From an uncultured Alphaproteobacteria bacterium (GTDB lineage Bacteria; Pseudomonadota; Alphaproteobacteria; Methylaequorales; Methylaequoraceae), in assembly GCA_902550225.1 (NCBI GenBank), contig CACCYL010000002.1, positions 1 to 64,000 of the forward strand: a stretch of DNA of 64,000 nucleotides, written 5' to 3'. The notes under the pieces were generated by a model that made no database searches, was not told the origin of the DNA, and was given only the letters and a program-made list of their open reading frames with translations. The translations under genes and the position numbers were made by a program. Positions within the stretch are counted from its first letter, which is position 1; each line of letters begins with the position of its first letter. Of the stretch, positions 40,803-49,507 are shown in pieces.

Positions 40803-42074
40803 ATGACAGAGAAATGGGTAAAATGGAATTTATTAAAAAACGATGAAAAACCAAAAAACGTTATTAGTAAAAGACTTAAAGTATCATTAATTCTTTTCTC
40901 ACTTATTTTTTTGTTGCTAGTGAATTTAAAAATTATAGAGGTATTAAGCCTAGCTGACGGAAAAATAATTCCCCAAGGAAGAATAAAGTATGTGCAACAT
41001 TTGGAGGGAGGAATAGTTGAAGAAATACTGATTAGTGAAGGTGAAAAAGTTGAAATAAATCAACCTTTAGTTGTTTTATCGAAAGAAAAAGCAAGCTCTG
41101 AATTTGAGGAGATTAACTCAAGACTTAAATCAATTGATTTGTCGATACTAAGAGTTAATTCTGAAATAAATTCTAATAATTCAATAGAAATTCCTGAAAA
41201 TAAAAATAATTTATTTGATGAGGAATTAGTAAAATCTGAAAATGAACTTTTTCAAAGTAGAAGAAAAGCAATCAATTCTGAAATAAAGTCTAAGAAAGCA
41301 AGTATTGATAAAGCTAACAAAAATCTCAAAAATTTAAAAAAAAGATTAAAAATCGTTAAAGAACAAGAAGATATTAGTCAAAAATTGTTAGAAGTTGAAG
41401 CAACAAATAGATTAAAGCATTTAGAAATTTTAAGAGAAAGGCAGGAGGTTGAAGGGAGTATCGACGAACAACAATCTATTATTGATTTGAGCAAGAATGA
41501 CTTAGAAAAGGTGCAAAACAATTACATAGAAGATTTAAATATCGAGTTGTCAAAGTACCGAAAAGAAAAAGAAGAACTTAATAAAAGAATTCAGAAATAT
41601 TCAGATAACTTAAATAGAACTATTTTAAAAAGCCCTGTATCTGGAACAGTAAAACTTGTATCGGTAAATTCTAAAGGTGCTATTGTTGCTCCTGGTGTGA
41701 CTGTAGTTGAAATTGTACCTGAAAATGAAAAACTAATTATTGAGGCAAAATTACCTTTATCAGAAATTGGCTATGTAAAAAAGAACCTTGAAGCAAAAAT
41801 TAGATTAAATACACCTGAAGGCTCTAGGTTTAGATCAATAAAAGGGAATGTTGTTTTTGTAGGGGCTGATAGAATTTCTAGTAAAGACGAAGAGGGTTTT
41901 TATTTAGTCAAGGTGGAAACCTCTGAAAACTCTTTTGCACGAAAAAACGAGGAATATAAACTTTTGTCTGGTGTTCCAGTTATGGTTGGTATTATAACTG
42001 GTAAAAGAAGTTTTATGGATTATTTCTTAACGCCTTTTATAACAGGTGCAAGCTTTGCATTATCTGAAAGGTAA
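40803..42074 (+). CDS. HlyD-family periplasmic adaptor
   Basis: QHLEGGIVEEILISEGEKV...GVTVVEIVPENEKLIIEAKL...LSGVPVMVGIITGKRSFMDYFLTP. Confidence 0.92.
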   Translation: MTEKWVKWNLLKNDEKPKNVISKRLKVSLILFSLIFLLLVNLKIIEVLSLADGKIIPQGRIKYVQHLEGGIVEEILISEGEKVEINQPLVVLSKEKASSEFEEINSRLKSIDLSILRVNSEINSNNSIEIPENKNNLFDEELVKSENELFQSRRKAINSEIKSKKASIDKANKNLKNLKKRLKIVKEQEDISQKLLEVEATNRLKHLEILRERQEVEGSIDEQQSIIDLSKNDLEKVQNNYIEDLNIELSKYRKEKEELNKRIQKYSDNLNRTILKSPVSGTVKLVSVNSKGAIVAPGVTVVEIVPENEKLIIEAKLPLSEIGYVKKNLEAKIRLNTPEGSRFRSIKGNVVFVGADRISSKDEEGFYLVKVETSENSFARKNEEYKLLSGVPVMVGIITGKRSFMDYFLTPFITGASFALSER

Positions 42075-42075
42075 A

Positions 42076-42375
42076 TTATTTTACAGATGATTTGGAAATT
42101 GTTTCAGATTTGAATATTACGCCGTTTTTTTGAGAATTGAGTTTTAAATGTTTGTAAAGCTCATCAAAAATAACATTTCCTTTTCTTTCTTTGACAATGA
42201 GAGTAAGAATATCTGCTTCACTAGCATCACCAAATTGCTGTATGTCAAAAATATCTGTGGCTCTACCATTAGCATAACCCACTGAAATAACGTCTGAATT
42301 TTCAGAAAACTTTTTAACAACTTTTTGTCCTAAACCTTTTTTTATTAAGCCACCAATTTCAATAAACTTTGACAT
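42076..42375 (-). CDS. P-II-like protein
   Basis: Ferredoxin-like P-II pattern; paired with a second P-II-like gene and DUF1538. Confidence 0.65.
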   Translation of the reverse strand: MSKFIEIGGLIKKGLGQKVVKKFSENSDVISVGYANGRATDIFDIQQFGDASEADILTLIVKERKGNVIFDELYKHLKLNSQKNGVIFKSETISKSSVK

Positions 42376-42377
42376 AT

Positions 42378-42734
42378 TTATCCTCCAGCTCGTTTGATGA
42401 CATCTTTAGGTATATAAGTCGCAACTCTGTCAAGTTTAACCATCCACATTATACCTTTTCCAGGTGTATCAAGATTTCCTGCTAAAAACATTGATTCAAA
42501 GACTCTGTTCGATTGTTCTTTAGAAACTATAATTCTTATTATTTCTTTTTGTTCATCTATAGTTACTCCAAGAAGTCCCATTCTATCTCTAATGCCTGTA
42601 CCCCTGGCATAATTAATTGTTGCACCTTGCGCTCCAACACTGGTGGCAGCATCTATGATTTTATCGGCTAGACCACTTTCAACAACACAAGTGATTAAAA
42701 AAACGTCTGTTAAATAAGTGATATCTCTGGCCAT
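42378..42734 (-). CDS. P-II family nitrogen-regulator-like protein
   Basis: DVFLITCVVESGLADKIIDAATSVGAQGATINYARGTGIRDRMGLLGVTIDEQKEIIRIIVSKEQ. Confidence 0.8.
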   Translation of the reverse strand: MARDITYLTDVFLITCVVESGLADKIIDAATSVGAQGATINYARGTGIRDRMGLLGVTIDEQKEIIRIIVSKEQSNRVFESMFLAGNLDTPGKGIMWMVKLDRVATYIPKDVIKRAGG

Positions 42735-42746
42735 AATTTTTTCCTT

Positions 42747-44447
42747 TTAGTTATTTTTTTGTTTAAATTGTATATATAGTCCCATTAGGAGTACAGCAAG
42801 AATTGGACAAATACTTGCCATAGATAGAATACCAAAACCTTCAGTGGCGGATACAGCATTTCCTAGACCCAGACCCATAGCCAGAACAAGTGGTACTGTT
42901 ACCGGGCCGGTTGTGACTCCAGCACTGTCCCAGGCGACATTAACAAATTCTTCAGTTGAAAAGTAAGTTAAAACAATTGCAAGAAGATAAAGTGGTATTA
43001 AAACGGTTGCTAAGTCAAAAGCAAATACAATTTTTCCAACACCTAAGGCTATACCAAATGCAACACCCCCAGCAACACTATACATTAACATTGACTTTTT
43101 GAAAGCACCATTGGTAAGCTCTTGAACTGTCAAACCAAGGGCATTAAGTGCGGGCTCAGCAAGCGTTGCTCCAAATCCTAAGAGCCAAGCGAAAAGAATT
43201 ACTATAGTTAAACCCAATAATTCGTTGTAAATTGGTGATACTTCACTTATTGGGACTTCCATAAAGGCGGCAGGAAGATTGGTTCCAGCTTGTCCACCTA
43301 TAGCTCCTAAACCATATGTGAGTCCTATATTGAAGACACACATCCCAACAATGGACAAAGTTAACCCATAAGTTGTTATCATATTATTAGGAAGTTTAGA
43401 TCTAAGGATTACAAAAAGCACAATCATTAAAAATATCACAAGTGGGAGTATTGCACGAACTCCTCCAATAATTTCAACATACGGGGTTTGTGACCACTTA
43501 GAAACCTCTCCTATGGTCATATCTGAAGCCATACTAGTCGAAGCAATTATTTCCTCAACTGAGATTGTCTGAGAAACATGTATAGCAAGAATCAGAACAG
43601 CGATAATTGGAAATAATGAAGCCATTGTAACGACGCCGAAACCAGAAAGAGATGAATCTCCTTTACCAGCTGATGCTGCAATTCCAATACCTAGTGATAG
43701 CACAAGAGGTACAGTAACTGGTCCAGTTGTAACAGCACCACAATCCCAAGCTAATCCGAGAATAGTTCTTAAATCAGGATTACTCCATACATATGCAGTA
43801 AGAATTATTGTTGGTGCAAGAGCTGCATAAATCATAGGTTTTAGAGACCAACCTTTGACAAACCTTATTGTTCCAATGATGGCTGCTAATCCAACACCAG
43901 CACCGACCATTACAACTAAGGTTTCACTTCTATTGTTTAGTATCTCATACAGATACGGTGCGTCCTGAGGATTTATTGACGAACCAAATGCTTTGAGTGC
44001 TCCAATAGCTGGTTCCGCATAAGTTACTCCCACCCCAAGTATTCCAATAATAATTAAAACAAGAACCATTGGTGCTTTTTTTGGTAATGTGTCACCAATT
44101 ACATTGCCAAATGGCATTAAACCGGTTTTAAGACCTTCCATAAAAATTGCTAGGCCTATTATTACTGCAATTAATCCTAGACAAATTGTTGTCGCTGAAG
44201 AGATCGGTTGTCTTAAAATTAAAAGCTGAAACAGAAATAAATATGCTGCAAGTGGAACAACAGCTTTAATTTGTTCCATAACTCTAGAAATCGTGTAAGG
44301 TGCTAACAGAGTAAGTGCCTTGGCAGGAGATACTTTAATTTTCTGAGGCTTTAGTGATTTTCCTTTAGCTGCCTTCGGCGTAAGAAGATTATAACTTAAA
44401 GATTTATGATTTATCTCTGATTCGTGAATGTAATCGGAATATTTCAT
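42747..44447 (-). CDS. DUF1538 membrane protein with internal duplication
   Basis: WDCGAVTTGPVTVPLVLSLGIGIA and WDSAGVTTGPVTVPLVLAMGLGLG in the two halves. Confidence 0.88.
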   Translation of the reverse strand: MKYSDYIHESEINHKSLSYNLLTPKAAKGKSLKPQKIKVSPAKALTLLAPYTISRVMEQIKAVVPLAAYLFLFQLLILRQPISSATTICLGLIAVIIGLAIFMEGLKTGLMPFGNVIGDTLPKKAPMVLVLIIIGILGVGVTYAEPAIGALKAFGSSINPQDAPYLYEILNNRSETLVVMVGAGVGLAAIIGTIRFVKGWSLKPMIYAALAPTIILTAYVWSNPDLRTILGLAWDCGAVTTGPVTVPLVLSLGIGIAASAGKGDSSLSGFGVVTMASLFPIIAVLILAIHVSQTISVEEIIASTSMASDMTIGEVSKWSQTPYVEIIGGVRAILPLVIFLMIVLFVILRSKLPNNMITTYGLTLSIVGMCVFNIGLTYGLGAIGGQAGTNLPAAFMEVPISEVSPIYNELLGLTIVILFAWLLGFGATLAEPALNALGLTVQELTNGAFKKSMLMYSVAGGVAFGIALGVGKIVFAFDLATVLIPLYLLAIVLTYFSTEEFVNVAWDSAGVTTGPVTVPLVLAMGLGLGNAVSATEGFGILSMASICPILAVLLMGLYIQFKQKNN

Positions 44448-44484
44448 AATCTATCATAACATATTGTAGAAATTAATAAAATCT

Positions 44485-44952
44485 TTATTCAACATGACTT
44501 GTTGACTTCTCTAATCTGTAAAGAATTTGCTTTGTTATTTTTTTAATTATTTGATTCTCAGACTCTATAATCTCATCTATTTCATCATGAGAATAATGTA
44601 CATTTTGATACTCATTTCTTTTAGCAAGTTCTTTACATAAATTTAAAATTACTTTTTGTGCGGCCTTTGATCCAGAATTAATTAGTTCATCAAGATTTTC
44701 TTTACTTATAGATATCAACTCTGTGGATTGACTTGAGGTAATGGTTGCGCTTCTGTTTTGTTGTAAAATTAAAGCCATTTCACCAAAAACCTCTCCATCT
44801 CTCATAGACCCAACTTTTTTTCCATCAACTAATACGTCCAGCGATCCAGAAACTATCATGTAAGCTTTATCGCCTTTGTCGCCTTGATTAAAGAGCGTCT
44901 CGCCCTCTAACATCAAAACTTTTGTTGTTTTTCCGTGACTTATCTCTTTCAA
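44485..44952 (-). CDS. cyclic nucleotide-binding domain protein
   Basis: Phosphate-binding cassette GEVFGEMALILQQNRSATIT. Confidence 0.9.
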   Translation of the reverse strand: MKEISHGKTTKVLMLEGETLFNQGDKGDKAYMIVSGSLDVLVDGKKVGSMRDGEVFGEMALILQQNRSATITSSQSTELISISKENLDELINSGSKAAQKVILNLCKELAKRNEYQNVHYSHDEIDEIIESENQIIKKITKQILYRLEKSTSHVE

Positions 44953-45389
44953 GAAAATATCCTTTGAGATAATCTATAGTGAATCTGAAGCGCTAAAGCT
45001 CTTATTACGTTGGGAGAGTCCTTAGTTAGTTTTACAAGATCAGCTTTGGTAATTGGAAGTTTTTGGTTATCTGATTTTCCTAATTCCTTAGACATTTCAT
45101 TAATTACTTTATGAAGATCAATGTTAGAGGATAATAAAATAGCTTCCAACGCCTTTCTTTTTATTTCAACAATTTCACTTGGTACAATTGCTTTTATGCT
45201 CGCAGTTCTGTTTTCATTTAGAATTAAAGACAATTCTCCAAAGATTTCACCTGTTTCAATTTTTCCTATCTTTTTTCCTTCAATTTCTGCAACTAGTCCA
45301 CCTGAAATAACTAGAAAAGCTGTTTCTCCTTTTTCGCCCTCTCGAACAATATATTGATCTGGAAGAACTCTTATTTTTTTTAAACCCAT
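44949..45389 (-). CDS. cyclic nucleotide-binding domain protein
   Basis: Phosphate-binding cassette GEIFGELSLILNENRTASIKA. Confidence 0.9.
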   Translation of the reverse strand: MGLKKIRVLPDQYIVREGEKGETAFLVISGGLVAEIEGKKIGKIETGEIFGELSLILNENRTASIKAIVPSEIVEIKRKALEAILLSSNIDLHKVINEMSKELGKSDNQKLPITKADLVKLTKDSPNVIRALALQIHYRLSQRIFS

Positions 45390-45404
45390 TTAAACCTAAT
45401 TTTT

Positions 45405-47780
45405 TTATTTAGAGGTTGCGACAAAAACACCATCCCAATCTTTTGGGGGAGGATACTTTTTAAATTCATTAATTCTTTCTGTCATCATTTCATAGTAATC
45501 TTTCATTAAATTTTTACAAAGTGTTTTTGCCTGAGTCATTTCCTCGACAGCATCTTTCCAATTTTGATTAAAATAATGATTTAATACATTTTTATGCTTT
45601 TTTTCAAGATTTTTGAAATCAACACTATTTTTAAAACTTGGATCACCAAGTAAACAAAAAATTGATACAGCTTCTTTTTTTCCTTTTACTGCTAGCATAT
45701 CAAGTTGGAGTGTAGCAAAAGTATCTTTAACAGCATCGTTTGTTTCTTGCCCAATAACTGTTTTAACTCCATAACCTTTTGATTGACCTTCAAGACGTGA
45801 TGCTAGATTTACTGCGTCTCCCAGTACTGAATAGTCAAACCTTTGATCCGATCCCATATTTCCAACAACACAACCTCCGGTATTTAGTCCAATTCCAATT
45901 TTTAATTCCAAAAAATCTTTATTTTCTGACTTCGCTTCTTGCTCTCTGATATCGTTAAGTTCTTTTAGTGCTTTATGCATACTTAATGCTGCTTCACAAG
46001 AAACTTGCTCATGTTTATCAACATCTATAGGTGCATTCCAAAAAGCCATAATACAATCTCCCATATATTTATCGATTGTTCCGTTTTTATTTATGATTTC
46101 ATTAGTAAGAGGTGTTAAAAATCTATTTATAAGTTTTGTTAGGCCTTGAGGATCTGATTTAAAAGCTTCTGAAATTGTTGTAAATCCTCTTACATCACAA
46201 AAAAGAAATGTCATTTTTTTTGTTTCTCCACCCAAAACTAATTTATCAGGATCTTCAGCTAATTGTTCCACTAAAGCGGGAGATAGATATTGAGAAAATG
46301 CACCCCTTATTTGTTTTTTCTCATTGGCATCACGTAAATAGTTTGCAAAGGTGTTACTAAAATAAATTACAAAAGTTGTTACACCTGCAAAGGTTGGATC
46401 AAATAAAGTTTTATGTTCAGTAAATAATCTTACACTAATATAAAATGCTGAACTTATTATGGTTACAAGTGATGAAATATTTACAATTGGACCAAACTTT
46501 AATGCAGATACTGTGATAAATAATGCAAGCAAAATTGTAAAGAGTGCTTCATAAAATTTCATATTTGCACCAGATTTCAAAAAAGGTGATCCTGAAATTT
46601 TAACTTTGTTTTTTTCAATTATTGCTTCTTCTTCACTTAAACCTTTTTTTAATGCATCTTTATAAACTTTTTCAGAATTTTTTGTGGAAGTATAATAAAG
46701 AATTGCTGAAATGACTGTATCAATGAGATTTGCATGAATTTCGACACCTGGCATTCTTTCATCGACTGGAGTGGGTCTAATATCCTTTAACCCAGTGGCC
46801 GATGTGCCTAATATACCAAGTTTTCCTTGTAATCTATCTTTGCCGACCCTTCCTTTAATTATATCCACTGCACTTACATAATACCTTGATTTGCCTTCTT
46901 TAACTTTTCCAGCATCTGAATCACCATAATAAATCCACACTCTACCATTCTCATCAGTCGGAATAGCAGCATTACCAATAGCTTTAGTTTGAATTATTAT
47001 TTCTTTAATTCCCGTCAAACCTGTCCTAGTGGCAATACTATTTCCTTGAAACGCAACCCTTATCATATCAAGCCCAAGAGTTGGTCTGATTTCACCTGCA
47101 ACATTTGATATTAAAGGTACTCTTCTAATAATACCATCTGGTTCTTGTGCAACTGAAACTGTACCAGACCCAGAAGCAGCTTTTTCAAACTCTGTCACAT
47201 TAGCAAGCAATCCAGGATAAGATATCAACCATTCCTTTGGATTTTTACCTTTGCCAATAAAAACTTTTACAGATGAATCGTTTATATCATTTCTGTTTGC
47301 ATCACCTTCAATATCTAATCCCGAGTGACCAATTATTACAGGGAACTCATTCATAGCTTCCATTGCTAAAAACTCATTAGAGGGAAGTTCACTTAGTAGT
47401 TTGGCAATATTTGGGTTTCGTTTTTCTAAATCTTGAGAAATCAAATCGGGTGAAGTCCTGTCTTTTTCTGCAAATAGAACATCTAGGCCTAAAACGAGCA
47501 TGCCCGATTCTTTAGATTTTTTAAAAAGATCAGCAAGTACAGTTCTTGGCCACGGCCATTGACCAATTTCTCTAAGAGATTTTTCATCAATATCTACTAT
47601 TACGGAATAAGTTTGACCATCCGTAGACCTTGGGAATTTTTTTTGAAGAACATCAAAATACTTTAGTCTAAGAACTTCTACTACTTCAGGATCAGCTATA
47701 CGAACCAAACCAAAAAGAATAGCCATTAATACAGAAGCAATAGTAACAATTAGTCTAAAACTTAGCTTAAATTTGATCAT
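45405..47780 (-). CDS. CHASE2-class III adenylate cyclase
   Basis: VDIDEKSLREIGQWPWPRTVLADLF CHASE2; FLFCDVRGFTTISE, DKYMGDCIMAFWNAP, FDYSVLGDAVNLASRLEG; C-terminal DWDGVFVATSK. Confidence 0.95.
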   Translation of the reverse strand: MIKFKLSFRLIVTIASVLMAILFGLVRIADPEVVEVLRLKYFDVLQKKFPRSTDGQTYSVIVDIDEKSLREIGQWPWPRTVLADLFKKSKESGMLVLGLDVLFAEKDRTSPDLISQDLEKRNPNIAKLLSELPSNEFLAMEAMNEFPVIIGHSGLDIEGDANRNDINDSSVKVFIGKGKNPKEWLISYPGLLANVTEFEKAASGSGTVSVAQEPDGIIRRVPLISNVAGEIRPTLGLDMIRVAFQGNSIATRTGLTGIKEIIIQTKAIGNAAIPTDENGRVWIYYGDSDAGKVKEGKSRYYVSAVDIIKGRVGKDRLQGKLGILGTSATGLKDIRPTPVDERMPGVEIHANLIDTVISAILYYTSTKNSEKVYKDALKKGLSEEEAIIEKNKVKISGSPFLKSGANMKFYEALFTILLALFITVSALKFGPIVNISSLVTIISSAFYISVRLFTEHKTLFDPTFAGVTTFVIYFSNTFANYLRDANEKKQIRGAFSQYLSPALVEQLAEDPDKLVLGGETKKMTFLFCDVRGFTTISEAFKSDPQGLTKLINRFLTPLTNEIINKNGTIDKYMGDCIMAFWNAPIDVDKHEQVSCEAALSMHKALKELNDIREQEAKSENKDFLELKIGIGLNTGGCVVGNMGSDQRFDYSVLGDAVNLASRLEGQSKGYGVKTVIGQETNDAVKDTFATLQLDMLAVKGKKEAVSIFCLLGDPSFKNSVDFKNLEKKHKNVLNHYFNQNWKDAVEEMTQAKTLCKNLMKDYYEMMTERINEFKKYPPPKDWDGVFVATSK

Positions 47781-49501
47781 GGTTCTGCAAAACTATTACC
47801 GAGGGTTCTTATAAGTGGATAAATAAAATACGTAATTAATCTTCTTTGCCCAACTCTAAATTTTCCTGAGACTTTCATTCCTGGCATTAAATTAAATCCT
47901 GGAGGAATATCTTTTAACTCATTTTCTGTTATTTGAGCTCTAGCCCTATAAAAATTTCCAGGTTTTCCATCGACGTCTTTATCAATTGTGTCAGCAGAAA
48001 CATAAATGAGCTTTCCTTTTAACTCACCGTGTTTTTGTGCTGGAAGGGCATTGAGTTGAATTTTAACAGATGTATCCGGAATCAGTTTACTAATATCAGA
48101 AGGATCAACATCAAAAACAGTTAATAACTCCACACCTGTTGGTACCAATGTAACAACACTTTTACCTTGTGTTATTACTGCTCCAGGATATAGAGAATGA
48201 AGGTCTAGAATCATACCGTCAGAGGGCGCTCTTACTACAACATCAGTTTGTTGTCTTTCAAGTTTTTTTACATCTTCTTGTAGCGACATTCTTTGATCCT
48301 CTAATCCAACAAGCTCATCGTTTATTCCTCCAAAAAATTGACTGTTATATTCTTTTCTATTAGATTTTAATTCGCTTAGTTTATTGCTTGTTTTTGTGAA
48401 TTCTTTTTCTAAAGATAGTCTTTTGTTTTTCTCAGCTAAAACTTGTGATTCTGCTACTAGATCAAGTTCAAATAACTCCAACTTTGAATCTTCTAGCTGC
48501 TTTTGTATATCAAGTTGTTCCTTTATAAACTTCAAATCGTCTTCTGTGGAACCTATTTGTTGATCTAAGGAAGCAATCTTTGCTAAATATTGGTCTTTTT
48601 TATCTTTGAAGATTCTGCTTTGTCTTTCGTCATTTGGATTTGCAACCGAAACATTATTCCTCAACAATGACTGCTTTTTTAGTCTATCAATTTTTGAATT
48701 AACAACTGAAAGCTGATAATCAAGTTTCATTTTATCGGCTCTTTGAAGTGTAGCATCGAATGTTACGAGTGGATCTCCTTGATTGACACTTTCACCTTTT
48801 TTAACAAGTATTTCTTTAACAACAGAATTATAGTTTGATTGAACCTCTACATTTGGAACAACGGTAGTTATTTTTCCAGAAGCAGAAATTGTAGTATCAA
48901 TTTCAGAAATAGTGCCCCAACTAATTAAAAATAAAACTAGGAAACCAAATGAATAAACTGACATTTTAACAGAACGAGGTACCTGTTTTGTTTTAATTCT
49001 ATCAATGTCGTCATCAAATTCATCTAATAATTCACTCATCATTTTTTTCTTTGATCTATTTTCTTTTTCTTCCTCAGTTAAAACCTCTTCTTGATCTTTG
49101 TTATTTTCATTTTCATTGCCAGATTCGAAAGCATCTACAGATAATTTTTCGTTTGCATTTCTGGCGTAGCTTGCAAGCTGCTGCATCATATTAAAAGCGG
49201 TTTGTGGAGAGTTTTTGAGATAGCCTAGTAAAGCATTTTGATCAATTTCTTTTACCGTTGTCTCAACTGTCGCTCTTGCCATCGCACTTCTTGGTTGTTT
49301 GTCAATTAATGCCATTTCTCCAAACAATGCACCTTTTTCAAGTATTGATAAAGTGACGTATTCGTCACCGTTGAATTTGCATACCTCTATTTTTCCTTTT
49401 ACTATTTGATAGGCATAGTCTCCAACTTCACCTTCTCTAAAAAGTACATCACCTGCAGCTAAATTTCTAACAGCCGGTTGTATATTTTTTTTATCAGCCA
49501 T
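47777..49501 (-). CDS. HlyD-family adaptor with N-terminal cyclic nucleotide-binding domain
   Basis: N-terminal CNB (GALFGEMALIDKQPRSAMARA), acidic linker, one TM (VYSFGFLVLFLISWG), HlyD barrel/coiled coil. Confidence 0.92.
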   Translation of the reverse strand: MADKKNIQPAVRNLAAGDVLFREGEVGDYAYQIVKGKIEVCKFNGDEYVTLSILEKGALFGEMALIDKQPRSAMARATVETTVKEIDQNALLGYLKNSPQTAFNMMQQLASYARNANEKLSVDAFESGNENENNKDQEEVLTEEEKENRSKKKMMSELLDEFDDDIDRIKTKQVPRSVKMSVYSFGFLVLFLISWGTISEIDTTISASGKITTVVPNVEVQSNYNSVVKEILVKKGESVNQGDPLVTFDATLQRADKMKLDYQLSVVNSKIDRLKKQSLLRNNVSVANPNDERQSRIFKDKKDQYLAKIASLDQQIGSTEDDLKFIKEQLDIQKQLEDSKLELFELDLVAESQVLAEKNKRLSLEKEFTKTSNKLSELKSNRKEYNSQFFGGINDELVGLEDQRMSLQEDVKKLERQQTDVVVRAPSDGMILDLHSLYPGAVITQGKSVVTLVPTGVELLTVFDVDPSDISKLIPDTSVKIQLNALPAQKHGELKGKLIYVSADTIDKDVDGKPGNFYRARAQITENELKDIPPGFNLMPGMKVSGKFRVGQRRLITYFIYPLIRTLGNSFAEP

Positions 49502-49507
49502 TTTAAT

